Source of the DNA: Trichaptum fuscoviolaceum
Lineage: Eukaryota > Basidiomycota > Agaricomycetes > Hymenochaetales > Trichaptaceae
Assembly (NCBI GenBank): GCA_910574455.1
Contig: CAJSYZ010000009.1
Location: 372,001-436,000, forward strand
DNA length: 64,000 nt
Direction of reading: 5' to 3'
In this document: positions 36,447-49,799 of the stretch, piece by piece
How positions within the stretch are numbered: position 1 is the first letter of the stretch
Layout of the letters: each line of letters starts with the position of its first letter
Translations under genes and position numbers: made by a program
Notes under the pieces: generated by a model
Told to the model about the DNA's origin: nothing
What the model saw: only the letters and a program-made list of their open reading frames with translations
Database searches by the model: none

Positions 36447-39400
36447 TTACTTCGAGCCACTAGAGGCCTTCGCATCTTGTTCTGCCTTCTCTTTCGCAGC
36501 TGCTTCCAACTCCGCAAAGCTCCCGCTCTTCATGCACATCCCACGGAAGATACCACCTTCTTTCTGAATGAGGTTGTAAGGTGTGTCGAGTTCTGCGATG
36601 TGGCCTGCATCCAGGACGATGAGTCGGTCATAGTCTATGACGGTCCTCAAGCGATGGGCAACTGTAGTGAAAGAAGAATTGATAAGCCTAGTTAAATCTT
36701 CAACGATGAAGAGTTGATGGATTCTTACTTGTTAACAACAAAGAGCCCTGGAATTCTTCCCTTATGGCCTTCTGGATTTTCGCATCCGTCTCGAAATCGA
36801 TACTGCTAGTCGCCTCATCCAGGACGATCACAGCGCTTTGTCGAAGTAGCGCTCGCGCCATCGCGATGAGCTGCCTCTGCCCAGCACTGAAGTTCAAACC
36901 ACCCGCGCTCACATCTGTCTCAAGCGTAATCTTCGGCTGCCCTTTGCTGCTCGCGCCGTCACGGTCCAGCTCCGTAATGCTGGACGTCGCCGAAATAGTT
37001 GTCTCCGATGGTGCTTTGGAGGAAGAAGCCACAGCCGTCGACTCCGTATCTTCACGTTCATGGACGGAAGGTGCGCGCGAGACTTGCCTGGAAGACCTCT
37101 GCGAGTTGTGGGACGAATCTGACATTAGGTTGACACGGTGCAAAGCATCAAGACACTCTATGTCACTGTAGTCGCCGAACGGATCGAGGTTGTCTCTGAG
37201 CGTACCCGAGAATAGTGTCGCATCTTGAGGAATGAATGTAAGTCTTGAGCGTAGGTCATGGATGCCAATCGTCGAAATATCAATCCCATCTATCATGATC
37301 TTACCCTTCGCCGGATCAACGAATCGAAGGATGCTCATCGCCAACGTACTCTTCCCGCTCCCAGTCCGTCCGAGCAGTCCAATCCGCTCTCTTGCCTTCA
37401 GCGAAAACGATACATCGTGCAGCACAGCTGGCAAATCAGGGGCATATCGGACCTCAAGTTCGTCCACGACCAACAACGATTCGGCATTGGGTCCGGTGCT
37501 TGACGGCCAGTGAGCCGGAGGACGAGAGTTCTCGATGACGGCAGGAGGCTCTTGCGGAAGGTCGAGGTACTCGACGACACGTTCGACCGAGTTAAGATCG
37601 AGCTCGAGTTGAGTCCAGAAGCGACAAGCCCAGTAAATGTTGTTCGTGAATGCCATAGCACTTGTAATGCACAGCGCTGCCCAACCAGCCCAGCCTTCAC
37701 GCTGTGTCGGGTCGACGGACAGAGTGAACATCGAAGTGGTGAAGACGGCCAAAGCACCCAATGTGTCAAAACGCAGGAGGAGCCAACGATTCGTCATCCA
37801 AAAGAAGTACCACATACGCTGGAGGTGCAATGATCTATTAGCTAAAAGAGGGTTGGTGAATATTATAGTTACACACCTGAGTCAGGTCTATCTTCTTAAA
37901 CAGCCCATTCATGAAGCGATGCTCTGCGGAGAACGCGCGCACCGTTACAATCCCCTCCAGTAGTTCTCCAAACCCGGAGAAAATTGGAGAGCGGGAGGTC
38001 GATTCCATGCGCCTCAAGTCCCGGCCTGTGTTCAGGTATCCTATAGCCAGCTTGTAGTAGAAATAACCAATGACCACCGCCGGCACAATGAATGGCGGGA
38101 ATACGGCTATAACGATGACCATAGACGAGAAGAAGCTTGCTAGAGATGAGTTTACGGCCTGGAGCGAGCTGGCAAGGTTCGTGTCAATCGTTTCAATGTC
38201 CTTGCTAAACCGATTTAACATCCGGCCTGTCGGCGTAACGTCGTGCCAACGCATCGTCGCGCGTACGACCGTCTCGAGGAGCTGTTTAAATAGGCGACGA
38301 GACGCACGAAGAGCACCAATGTACTGTGTCGCTGAAGACATGATATTCACTGCTACAGTCATGAATCCAATAAGGGCATAGACGCCGACGTAGAACAGGG
38401 GGTTAACGTGTGCGTCGGGGAGGCGGTCCCGCAGACCCGAAATTCCGATATCAGTATGGACGTGCACAAGGTGTTGTGGAGAAACGACATCAGACAATAG
38501 AGCCTGCTGTTCCATAGCATTATTTGAGCTAAAGGAATGGAGATGCGTCGTTGACACAGCCTCTCCATATGCTTCACCCCAGACCTATATAGCTTCTAAG
38601 CGGCTTTGCCTGTTGAAAAAGGTGCACAAAACATACCTTGATCCAATACCTTTCTGAGAAGCCGAGGAACTGAATGCATATAACAAAGGTGAACAAGACA
38701 CCCCACGTCCAGTAGGAGCTATCAAACCCCGTCAACGAAAAATACTCTTGGACCATCATATGCACTTACGATGCTTTCAAGTACGTCTTATAAATGACCC
38801 ACTTAACCCCACCCGTCTCGCGCTCCTCGTCCTTGATGAGCTTACGAGGCTTCTTCTTATCCTTCTTCGGCTCAACCGCTTCCTGTGATCCATTACCAGC
38901 GGCAGCTTCAGCAACCTCCTTCGGTGCCTCCTCGACAGCCTCTGCTTCTTTCTCTTCCTGTACTTCCACGGCAGCTTCGAGTGTGATGTGGTCGAGCTGG
39001 CCACTCGCACGAAGTTCCTTTACGGTGCCTTGTATATCCACGCGTCCGTCCAACATGCACACCAAGTAGTACGTCCCCGGGAGGACAAGCTCAACGTGAT
39101 GAGTGACAAGTACGACTGTGCGGTGCCGCATGAGAGGTCCGAGGAAGAGTCGCTCATAAAGGAAGCGAGAGGTATGAGAGTCCTATCAGGACAGATTCTA
39201 GTTAGTCCATGACTTCAGGAAAGGAAACATCAGCGAAGTGACGTACGACAGCGCTGAGAGGATCGTCCAGCAACACATATTTCGTTCTCGCATACGTCGC
39301 CCTGGCAAGCGCAACCCTCGCCTTCTGACCGCCGCTCAAGCTTACGCCTCTCGCACCAATTTCCGTTTCATCTCCATCCTCCAAGATTTCTAAATCTGGG

Positions 39401-42251
39401 AGAAGAGCACAGCACTCTAGAACATCCTTATACCGCTCCTCATCGTACGGGCTTCCGAAAAGAATATTCTCTTTGATCGACTGATGCTGTAACCATGGTG
39501 TCTGCGCTGCATACGAGAGCGAATGTGCCAAACCATGTTCATCGACTTTCTCTGGCTCCTTCGACATCAGTATTTGTCCTTGAGTCAACGTCATCTCGCC
39601 CAGTAGAGCAAGCTAAACCATGTTTCAGCAATCAGCCAACGCAAACCACCATAGAAATTAACAATATACACACCAGCATAGCCGTCTTTCCACTAGCTGT
39701 CGGCCCGGTGATAACAGAGAGCTCGCCTTCCGGGAAAATCACGGAGATATCCTTAAGTTCGAACTTCCTGTCCGTCTCATCCGTCAATGCGCTTGCAATG
39801 GCAGCAGCAGCTTCAATGTCCGGTCCATGACCAGTCCCATTATTTCCATTTGTGGAGCCACTGCCATTCAGCGTAGCATCCTTCCCTTTCTTAGATTTGT
39901 CCGTGTCCTCTGTCATCTTCTCCTCTTCTTTGACGGCATTCCACTTGAACGATGCGTTCTTCAGCCCAAATTCATCGAAGGTCGGAGCAGACGCGCCCAT
40001 CTGGGTTCGCTTGATCGACGACACTTGCTCATCTACTTCGTCCTCGTTCAGGAAGGTCTCGATACGTTGCAAAGCAACACGAGTCTAACAGAAGCCATCA
40101 AATCAGAACTGTCTTATTTTCAACCGAAGTTGAATTGCCTTACCTGCAAGATCTGCACAATCCACGTCGGGATCACGTTTAGGGGCTGGCGAATCATGTT
40201 AAACAATGCGATCGCCGTGAAAGCCGTGCCGACCGTCAGTTCGTAGCCTTGGACGACATACGTGAAGAATGCGATGATCGAAACCAGGATCGGCGCTGTC
40301 GTCCAGAGCATTTGGAACAGAATGCTGTTCAGACGTGACTTGATCAACCAGTCAATCTCCTTCTTCCGCGCTTCCAGCGCTCGCGCGATCCAGCGGTCTT
40401 CCCAGGCAAAGAACTTGATGAACTTGACCTGTTGAATAGAGGTTAAAAGATCGGACATGGATAATTGACGATGAATAAGCATCACGCACTGCGCCAATGA
40501 GCTCGTTCAAGACACCCATACGCTTGTCGCGTGCGGCGAGCACGCCCTTCGAGATGCGGATAGCGCGTTTTGATAGGAAACTGTTCAGTGGCCATCCAAG
40601 AATAAGCACGAGGAAACCTGCGAACGCTGAGAATCCGAGCAACTGGTAGAGGAACGTGGCAGCGATCACAATTTCTGTACATTTGTGAATTGCCAATTAG
40701 CCTATCTCTTTGTAGAGATTGATACGCCAACACGTACCAAACGGAGCCCCATAAATGAAATACATGCCCGAAATGATCATGGCAATCTGAGTGATAGCAG
40801 TGTAAATGAGAGCAAGTTAATAACATAGTAAAACGACTCACGCGATTCGCATCACCAGCCATCAAGTTCACAATCTTACCCACATCCGCACCCGCCTTTG
40901 GGTCGTCCGCTTTCTCCTTTTTCGCTTTCTCTGCCTTTTTGTCCTTCTTTCCATCGCCGCTTGGTGTATCCTTCTCCTTCTCTTTTTTCTGGTCCTTGTT
41001 CACAATCCCCGAAAAATCCTTCCTTTTCAGTGCTTTGTCGTAGATTGCAGACATCAGCTCGGCGCGGATGCGCGTGGCGGCGCGTCGTCCGAACCACAGG
41101 TGTTGCACATCTGCCTCAGCTTTCAACGCTTGCGTGCAGAACATGAGACAGGCATAGATATATGCTTGGCCGCGACGCTCAGGCGGGGAAGAAGGGTCGA
41201 AGGAATCGATGATGCGTCTAGTGTTGTCGTTAGCCAGGCAACTTCAGATCACAACAGGGATAACTTACTTTAAGAAGAATGGGCCTGCGTAATTAAAGAG
41301 CACAGAAACAAACGTCAGTAGGAAGTCCAGACTACATATAAAGTTAGCTATGAACGCACATGAACAACATGCCACTTACAGAAGATCCTTCGAGCTCGAT
41401 GCCCACAGCTGCCTCAAGAGTGATTTACGCTTGAGGTCTGAAAACTTCAAAAATACAGGGCGCGCGCCCATCGTTGGACTCATCTGCCACACATCGTCCT
41501 CGTTGAGTGTCTCGTTCGTCCCGCGCCGCACTAGAGGTGTAACCCATCCGAACGAAATCCATCCCCACAGGCTCGTGTAATCTTCCGGCGAGACTGTCTT
41601 CCCGATATCATCCTTGCTGATCCGCGAGCTCGGAAGAGCCAGAGGTCGCCAGAACTGCACGACCAAGAGTGCAAAGACAAGGACTGTGTTGACGATGTAG
41701 GCCGCGATGGTAAAGCGCGGAGGTAGGAGATCGAGATAGACTTTGTGATTGTAGAATGCTCCGCCTAGAACAAGTAAGGAGCTGAGGAGGTCGACGAGGT
41801 AAAGAGCGAAGAGATCGTAATGCGGTGTTGATTTGGACACAATGGCCGGCTTGAGTGCAGCGTACAACCAAACAGTCGCCGTCACGAGTCCTTGCCATGC
41901 AGGTCCACCTATGATGAGATGATATACCGCAACTGCAATCCATGCACCCGTCTCGAGCAGCCCTGCACCGCACAAAAAGGCTGTTAACCACAAAGGTGCC
42001 TTCTGCTTCGCCTCTTCCACCTTCTTCTCGTCCCCAGAGTCATACGCCTCAGCCTCCGGGAGCGTCAAAAACGACTCGAACGGCGATTTGAGAGCTTTTG
42101 TAATCTTTCGCACCGGCGTGGGCAGAGGTGTGCGCCAGACGCAGAAGAGAACAACGAGCGTGGCAGGAGCAAATGTGCTCCACGCAGTGCGCACACAGGC
42201 ATCTGACCAGTCGAACGGCGACGGGGCCGTTGGGCAAAGCCTATGGGTCAT
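36447..42251 (-). CDS. ABCC (MRP/YOR1-type) multidrug transporter 1
   Basis: Full-length ATP-driven exporter of the ABCC subfamily, about 1,700 residues in about 13 exons; such proteins move organic anions, conjugates or drugs across the plasma or vacuolar membrane. The ATG at 42251 begins an N-terminal region with several helices, then the cytosolic [18 protein letters not shown] linker. The first membrane domain carries the [12 protein letters not shown] loop typical of fungal members. NBD1 has Walker [12 protein letters not shown], signature LSGGQKAR and Walker [13 protein letters not shown] (Asp in place of the catalytic Glu, normal for this family). A charged linker rich in Glu, Ala and Lys follows. 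The second membrane domain has [21 protein letters not shown]2 has GRTGSGKST, a Ser-rich insert of about 70 residues, signature FSAGQRQ and Walker [11 protein letters not shown]. The tail exon after LLLT ends at 36447. No lesions seen. Confidence 0.93.
36625..37617. repeat. Near-identical tract shared with ABCC gene 2 (copy 1)
   Basis: This 993-bp block, covering most of NBD2 and one complete intron, matches 54184-55176 without a single length difference and with about 25 mismatches counted by eye. Immediately outside it the two genes differ at roughly every fourth to fifth base. The abrupt borders and conserved intron point to gene conversion. Confidence 0.85.
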
Positions 42252-43940
42252 CGTCGTCGTCGTCAAAGATGCGCTTCCGCTTGATGCGGGCCTGCTGAAG
42301 AATACACTCGGCGTTCAAATACCTAAATGTTCTCGCGGTGTTGGAGAGACATATGGACGTTGACCTAAAATTAGCGCAATTCTATACTATGAGATATAGC
42401 CGAAGCGAACCTGAGACATCGAGGCAACAAGCAGTGAAATTAAAGACTTACCAAAAGTAAGATCCTTTTCCGAACCCTTTCCGTAGTGGTTAGTTCGCGT
42501 AGTGGAATATGTAGAACATGAACGGAAGACTGACGGAGGATTAACCCAACATCAAGTACTCAGCTGACAAAAGAGGTGCTTTGCCGGTGCCAGTGGCACG
42601 CCGGACACATGATGGCGTAATCTCATCCGAATCGGAGATTCAAATTTACCCGAGATTAAGACCGGCCTGGCCCAATGGCACGGAAGCCGTGATGGGCTTA
42701 CTGTCCATGACGTTCTACTGATTCCTGACGAGCCTTGATGTTCTATAGTGCAACAGAAACAAGATTGCAAAGTGAGCTTTCCATGGTGATCGTGGTTTCT
42801 TGTCTTGATCTTCCGTGTATAGCCAGTAGATGTATAGATGATGAAGAGCGAGCAATTGGGAAGCAAGGAGGACTCCAGTTAGGGATACAAGGACGCGAAG
42901 CAACACGGAAAGTTGGGATTACATGGGTTAGGCCCTCGCAGTATCCATAGGCTTCGACATTACTTGCCGAGGAGCATAGCAGATGCTGGCCGAGGAATCT
43001 GACGAGGATCTTGAACGTTGGGGTTCGTATACAGGCGCCTTAAAGAATGTGTAGATCTCCGGCCGAGCCAATGCGATGAAATGAAGAGTCCATGTTTGCT
43101 CCCAATCATTCAGGCAAGAAAGATTTTGACCAGCTGACATTGAAACGACGAAGGCAGAATCACTGAGTAGGCCAAGATGTTTCCCGTCGATATTGTGTTG
43201 AGGCCGTCATCGGCGATAACTCCGTCTGGCACAGCGAGTGATGTACTGCCAACTCGTTGCAGTGGCTAACTTGAAGCGCATCAACAGATCATCGCACGAG
43301 ATGAGATGGCTGCACTTCCTAGTTGTGTGGATGATGGCCCACGAGAGCACCGTTCTTCCGAAGTCCAGCGTCTTGTATTCAACATAGTCTGGCACACAGA
43401 ATAATGGTTGTGCTTTCTTTCTCATGTCTTGCCGGTCGGCAATCTGATGAGTACGGAATTCCATTGGTACGTAGTTAGAGTTCTCGAGGATACAAACTGT
43501 TGTTCCGATGCATGAGAGCCCGTTGCCCTCGACACTGCACGAGTGAGGAATTTGAGTAGATTGTGGTTGCCTCGGCCTATGTAGTTACTAATCCATATGC
43601 GTAGAGCTCAATGAAGCAAAATGTGGAACGTACCTAGTTATTCTATGATTCCGGCGTTGGCTGATCTGATAAGGTCGTACGGCAACGAAGTCAAACCGCA
43701 AGTAGCTTGTTTGCAGCAGCGGGCGTCAATGTACCCTCGAGTTAGTTATTCGAAGAGATATACTTCAATAAGACGAGCAAAGCTTTCAGTATAAAGTAGT
43801 TAAGCCAAACATTGAGTGCATATATCCAGCGATCGAATCACAGTGACTTTTCGGCGCCCACAGAAGCATCAGTCGTCTATATCGGTATCGCGCACGCACT
43901 ACGGCCAAGATGTTTGTGTTAGATATTTCGGTGAAGTCCT
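42252..43940. other. Upstream region of ABCC gene 1, no firm gene
   Basis: Minus-strand open frames at 42715-42906 (one strong hydrophobic helix), 42928-43140 and 43207-43464 could be exons of a small membrane protein read toward the ABCC gene, but I cannot chain them in frame or name a family. The frame just upstream of the ABCC start ends in a run of Asp codons that overlaps the ATG at 42251. Confidence 0.3.
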
Positions 43941-44060
43941 GGTGGTGGTTAATGAGAGAGAACGGAGGGGGACTTTTTTTTTGTCCTCGAGCTTTTATAT
44001 GTGGCATTTCTGCTCGCATGACGTCATACCTTTAACACCGCGTTGAATCTCCGATTGCAA
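43941..44060 (-). promoter_or_regulatory. Duplicated upstream element, copy 1, with TGACGTCA
   Basis: About 120 bp that align with 51298-51430, including GGTGGTGGTTA, a purine-rich run, GCATTTCTGC and an ACGTCA core. Here the core is a perfect palindrome TGACGTCA (44019-44026), a CRE/ATF-type bZIP site. The order of features suggests a promoter directing transcription to the left. Confidence 0.45.
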
Positions 44061-44199
44061 GTTTATAATAACTTTAAGCTCCGACCACAACACTGTCACG
44101 GAGGCGCTGACACGTGATCGCGTTTTGGTACATCACCACTTGAAATCCACTTTCCTCAACCACACGGTGACACCAGAAGGACCGTACACGGGAAAGATA

Positions 44200-45030
44200 A
44201 ATAATACAAGTCGAACGCTTTCTTCTACTACTGCTCGACCACATCTTGTTTAGCCCTCCAACGCTGGCACCTTCAACCACCCCACTCCGGTTGGCTATTA
44301 AATTAGTTGGAGGTCGTGTGGGACGTAGTACGGTCGATACAAAAAATCGTGCTCGTGTTCCAGCAGCCAGCTTCTTTGGTGACACGCATGCTGAGGCTGG
44401 CTTACAAACTCAAACCAGCCGATTCCTTGAAGTGTTCTGGGATATTGCTCTATGTACGCCTTATCTTCCAAAACTCAATGCGATCTAACGAATTCATTTT
44501 TTCAACCAGGCTCCTATCTGTCCTGAAACATTGGGATTGTTCAAGGTGACATCAATCTTAAATTGGCATACTGTATGATTATTATTAGGCTGCAATGATG
44601 AAACAATTGGGAGCGAATGGGAATAATTCCATTCATGACAGTCGACCTTCTTGAAAATTCCAACAGAGATATCAAGCGATGGTACTGGCACGACTTAGAG
44701 GCCAGTGCTTGGTGTTTGACATATCATATGCTAAAAAAGCCTCCCAGTGAATGGTTAGACCACAATCTCTCCGCTGTTGCAGATGCGAAGGGCTTCTTCT
44801 TGGTCAAGGTTGTGGATAAAGTCTAAAGAGAAGAGTGCAAACCATCACTGGATTTCTGCAAGGTCATATAAGGAAACGGGTCGATATTCATACGACAAGG
44901 ACATCATCTACCACTCAGAAGCAAGACGGGGACACTGGATACGATATTATATCGAGACTGCCACTCTTGAAGCACGCAACGTTAAGTGGGTTCAATGTAC
45001 AGTTGAAGACTGATATTCCAGTTCAATAGT
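44200..45030 (+). pseudogene. FunK1-type fungal protein kinase remnant
   Basis: The open frame at 44617-44826 encodes GIIPFMTVDLLEN, WYWHDLEASAWCL and a PPSEWLDHN segment, the C-terminal lobe pattern of the basidiomycete FunK1 kinase family (usually IPFMA.DLL...HDLE...W). The ATP-binding lobe and the catalytic HRD and DFD-type motifs are not visible upstream; open pieces at 44246-44549 do not resemble them. It is therefore a C-terminal remnant rather than an active kinase. Confidence 0.5.
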
Positions 45031-45734
45031 TCCAGTTCTTACGTCGGGTGTACTGTATATGTATATTATCATCGAAGTTGGTTTAATCTCTGCCGATCGG
45101 CTGTGTTGACTATGTAACATAATATACAATAGCAAAATTAGCTCTGTGCATTGGAACTGAAAACTCGTGCAGTTACTTCGGAAACACCAAGTTGAATGAG
45201 GCTCTTACGTATTTTCGACTATCTGCGACGTCAATCTCAGTTTCGCCTTCCGAGTCGATGCTTACTTTGGATTCAAGGATTATCACGTCCGAATTATCAT
45301 CAAAAGAACTTCAAGTCTTTGACTACAAAAGATAAACTTAGATTACACGAAATTGTACCCAATGATGAGTCAACACATCACCGAGCCCGAGCCCCAACGA
45401 AAATCTCCGCAGCGGGTGAGGACCTTCAATTTTCTAATCCCCCCAAAAATCTAATCTTTCTTCGGGTCTGGAACAGGATGACTATCACATGAAAGGCCAC
45501 AGGGCGATTATAGATCAAGGATTCAAGATTGCGTTGACTCAGAATGTTAGCAAACTTCGGCATACACATGTAGGTTATAATAATATACCAGATTCTTATC
45601 GAATTGTTCTCGACAAATTCTGTTATCTTATCTGATAAATCATTCCGGCAAATGCACAAAACTTGAAGCCGGAGCCGAACTATGAACTGCGCGTACTCGC
45701 TTACAATAACCTCCAACATCTAGAAACCTTTATA

Positions 45735-46982
45735 ATGAACGCGAGGAATGTACAGTCTGGTCCTCCGAATTCTCTAATGCAAGCACTATCGACAGCATTG
45801 AAGACGTTCTTGGGGCCTTTCAGGTTTTCAAACGACTCGTCACGCTCGATTTTGCCATTCATACCTCGTCCCATACGTCTCTTGCTATTCTTGATTCTGT
45901 TGGTCAACTGTCGTTCATTACCCTTTAACTGGCATAGTGAGCATCTTGCTTTACGCACTTTGATATATAACTAACGTCAGGATGCTTCAGTTCGTGTGTT
46001 TAGGCCTGTGCTCTACCTCCGAGCGCGTTGGTGGACTTTAGCGCTCTCCTCACGCGAAAAGAAGGAGCAATGGCTTGATTCTCTGTCGCCTATTGGCAAA
46101 TCACCCTTCGAGGTCCATTCTGTCTACAAGACGTGGGCCAGCATCGACGAATGCGACTACAATATGCATCTAAGCAACTCGAGCTATGCGAAGATCAACG
46201 ACATGGGGCGGCTCAAGTCGGCGCTTGCGTTATTCTCGACTCTCTTTCGCGATGGTGGATGGATGGCGCTTGGAGCGACGTACTACAGCTTCTTGAGGGA
46301 GATACCCATTGGGACGAAGTACGAAGTGAGACTGTACATTGGTAGCTGGGACAACAAATGGGTGAGTGTCGAAATTATTTCCGCCAGATGTCGTAAACTG
46401 ATAATTAGATAGATGTACGTGATTGCGCGCTACGTGAGCAAGTCCAAACGTTCTGTCGCCCAAGATCAAGCACGCAGGAAGATACAGGATGAGAAAGCTT
46501 TGAAAGATCGTTCGTCATCGAGCCCAAGTTTCCAGGGTATCGCTGCACCCGAGCTACACACGCCTGCGCAAGCCGAAACATCTGAGACACCCGGTGCCAC
46601 CACGCCACCAGCGAACGGCGACAATGAGGTTAAGCGGCTTTGGGAAGAAGGACCAAACGAGACCCTGCACTGCGTATCCGTTTCGCAACTGTGCTTCAAA
46701 GTCGGGCGGGTTACCATCCCTCCCGCCCTTGCCTTGGCTTCCGCTGGCTTCGGTGTGCCTGCTGACCGCTGGTTCGAGGTGAAGCGCCATCGCCAGTCGC
46801 GTGCGCAACGAGAGAGTGGGATGCCCAGTATGCGCGAGCTCTTGGCTGGCAAGTGGCGAGATGTTCCCGAGGACAAGCGCTGGTGGGATGACGCAGTAAA
46901 GCCCTTTGAGGCTGAGAGAGTGAAGAGGCTTGAGGCGCTTTTGAAGCTGAGAGAGGGCATGGATGGGGTCAAGAATATCTGA
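45735..46982 (+). CDS. Hot-dog fold thioesterase (4HBT_2 / THEM6-like)
   Basis: Three exons, 45735-45936, 45991-46361 and 46413-46982, give 380 residues. An N-terminal hydrophobic segment (about residues 45-62, IRLLLFLILLVN) suggests a membrane anchor. The hot-dog core starts at HSVYKTWASIDECDYNMHLS with the conserved D-x-N-x-H-x-S pattern and NSSYAKINDMGRLK, followed by the AL.F....GWMALGATYYSF strand-helix. A low-complexity Pro/Ala/Thr insert interrupts the domain at about residues 220-260, before the FKVGRVTIPPALAL and GVPADRWFEVKRH strands. Relatives are acyl-CoA or acyl-ACP thioesterase-like proteins of uncertain substrate. It is apparently intact and unrelated to its neighbours. Confidence 0.85.
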
Positions 46983-47994
46983 GTTATTTATGATCGTACG
47001 TTAGACTAGACTTCTCAATTATTCCATAGACAGGTTCCTTGTACATGTCCCTAATACATTATCGATAGAATGAAGACGACGATTTCTTGTAGTTCAGTGC
47101 GATGTCCTCCGATGCCGTATCGATCTAAATCAAGTTGATGCTTAGTAAGTCCGGTGTCACTACAAAGTACGTGTGGTGTTATTCTTCTCGGTTACTTCCA
47201 TCCATCCAGGTATGCCTGTATCTACGATTTCTCTACATTTAAAAATTGAAGGCAAAGAATCAAGACATCTTGATAGATCTCGTCTTCATTGTGACGCTTG
47301 CGGTGGCTAGTAAGAAGACCGTTGGTGCAGTGTTGCACTCGAAACCCGTCAAGGATCACAAGACAGTGCCTTGAGGTTTGAAGGGATGCATTCACGGCCC
47401 TTTAGCCTCAGAGAACAACTTCTACTATTGCTGAGGGGGTTCTAGTGATGTTGACGCGTGCTCGTATCTTCTATCGAGGCTGGCCAGCTCATCGATCAGA
47501 TTGCCATCACCTTCGATGTATGGCTGAATGGTACGCTGCACATTACCTTCTTTTGTACCCTCGACGTATGCGATCAGCCGCACGGTGTTATCCATACTCC
47601 TTTGGTGCATCTGTGATGCAAGTGCTGTACATTCATATGGTATATTCTCCGAGACTTCGATAGGCATCAACCGAGCCAACCCCACCATCAGCCTTTGATG
47701 GATGTGATGCTTTTGATATCCCCGGCGGCAGGCACAGGCGAAGTCCCGGGTCCCGGAAACACCAGCCGCGCACTCTGAAGCACGATGACAATCTTCCTGC
47801 TGTGTCAGTGCTTCGACGCTGCCAAGATATGATGGTCTAGCATACCGGCCCTTGAATACATTGTATTATAAGTCCTCATCCCAGCGCGTCCAAAGTGGCG
47901 AGGGCTCTTCAGCGATCTCGCTTAACGAACGAGCCTTCGAACTTTGCCTTTGCTTTTACGCTACGACTCAAACTCTGCAAGGGTTGCTACCAAG
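46983..47994. other. Intergenic, nothing recognised
   Basis: About 1 kb containing the thioesterase 3' end and the presumed promoter of the next DUF6533 gene. A minus-strand open frame at 47425-47688 (87 codons) has no recognisable features. Confidence 0.4.
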
Positions 47995-49799
47995 ATGAGC
48001 TTCGCGATCCCAGGGGCCTCCAACCTGCCTATTGGCGAGGAAATTGCGATGCTCTTCCAGGCTGCGCAAGATTTGCACACAGCTCGAGTACGTGTCCATT
48101 CATCCTTCTGAATATACTATCACGCTTGCTCATGCGTATCTGCGTAGTATTTTGATGGTACGGCAGACCTTTGAATGTTTACGCTTTTAAGAAAGAGTGG
48201 TTGATACTTCTCTTCCTCCGTTAGTTGCCGCAGTGACGGCAATGCTCTATGATATGATCATCACTTTTCAAGAGTGAGTGCTTCGATATGCTACTACATC
48301 GTCTAGTAGGTGCTGATACGAGAGTAGAGAGGTAAATCCGCCCAAACAAGAATACTACCCTGTCAATATGGATTTAAATTTGGCAATGTAGCGGGCTCTC
48401 ATCTGGCCCGCCCGCTTTTCCGTGGCGAAGATGCTCTTCTTCGCCACTCGCTATCCCCCAGCGGTGGAAGGAATACTCTGGCTGGTATGTAAGTATCATG
48501 ATAGCAGCGTCGTCCGATAAGAGAATTCGCTAACGCTTGCGACGCAGACATGGTAGATGTACGAAGCTCTGAACCCGTAAGTCTTCACCGTTTCAGCTTG
48601 TCGGTAAGGAACTAAACCAATTTAAATTCAAGTTGTGTGTATAGGAGCCCTTGATATTCTTAACCTGACAATGTAGTGACAACTTTCCCTCCCGACAGCT
48701 GCAAATTCGAAGCTTACTTAGCTATATGGTGAGTTTCTTATATTGTAGCACCGCTCTGCCTATAGTTCATAGCACTAAAGCTCGACAAATAGGGGAACTC
48801 TGATATTCTTAATACCACTTCAAAGTTAGTACGCGTTAGTATCTCTCACCCAGTCGTTCTCAGCGAGTTTCACTCCAGTTATTATTATTATGCGCACAAT
48901 GGCTCTGTGGGATAAACGGAGAAGTATAACGATCCTAGTTGTGACCGTGGCAATTGTGAGGAGTTTTCTACGTTTGCATTCACTAGGCGAGAGAGGGACT
49001 CATCGGGGAGAGCAGGCAACAGATATAACTATTTTAGTGACTCTATCTCGGATTATGCGAGCTTTCACGTGTATGTATTCTATCTAGTCTATCAATTACA
49101 CAGACACTAATATATAACCGTCCATAGTTCAAATGATTCCTTTGTAAGCTAAAGTTTAATCTTTGACCTTGATATCGGCCTTCTAAAGTACCTTCATAAT
49201 CAGAATCACGCCATTATTGGGCTGCAACAGCGGACTAATAGGACTAAGTCCTACAATAACTATCCCGTCTTGGGTTGCGGTTATAGTCTTCGATACCGTC
49301 ATATTCATCCTTACATTAGTGAGCGCAATCCACAAATGTAGGTTTGCTCATCCTTTTACCTTGTGATCAATCATTCAATAGATTTGTGCATAGTTAAATA
49401 CGGCCGTACTCGATTACTGACTATTCTAGTACGAGACGGATTCATGTACTATCTCGTGATGCTCAGTAAGTGGTTCAGCCAACCTGTGATGTGCACGATT
49501 TGGCTGACATTTTGGGCTATCAAGGTCTGGGTATCATAAATCTCCTCCTTTTGGTTGCATTGCCGTTCAGCCGAGGTGGTCTATCGACGATGTTTACGCC
49601 CGTCCTACGAGCGAGCTTCAGCATTATCGGAAGCCGCATCATGCTGAATCTGCGCGGAGCTGTTGAGCCACCAAATAGCCCCTCTTACGGTTCGGCGTCG
49701 TTCCCGCAGCATATTGTGAGATTGGAGCTGATGAATAATGTTGGCGCTAAATCGAGCTCGAGCACGGGCTCTGAGCAAACGAATACTTCCATAGCATGA
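47995..49799 (+). CDS. DUF6533 multi-helix membrane protein D
   Basis: Exon 1 (47995-48087) gives a 31-residue lead ending FQAAQDLHTAR. A tiny exon of ten bases (TYR-PHE-ASP plus one base) follows, then VAAVTAMLYDMIITFQE, the DUF6533 signature. Later blocks are FFATRYPPAVEGILWL, RTMALWDKRRSITILVV, PSWVAVIVFDTVIFILTLV and the final RGGLSTMFTPVLRASF, SRIMLNLRG and a Ser-rich tail ending at 49799. The VFDTVIF and RGGLSTM blocks place it in a different subgroup from genes A to C. The exon chain can be followed through at least ten small exons without an obvious lesion, although borders between 48.3 and 49.5 kb are approximate. Confidence 0.6.

Noticed and set aside
38794..39069. Ser/Ala-rich plus-strand ORF
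   Set aside because: It is the reverse complement of the charged Glu/Ala/Lys linker in ABCC gene 1.
46466..46972. A 168-codon minus-strand ORF opposite the thioesterase
   Set aside because: It is a mirror frame of a GC-rich coding exon; the plus strand carries a recognisable hot-dog protein with good splice sites.
47895..48155. Plus-strand ORF ending in CVVF, a CaaX-like terminus, as a possible pheromone precursor
   Set aside because: It overlaps exon 1 and the first introns of the DUF6533 gene D in another frame, is longer than typical precursors and has no precursor-like N-terminus.
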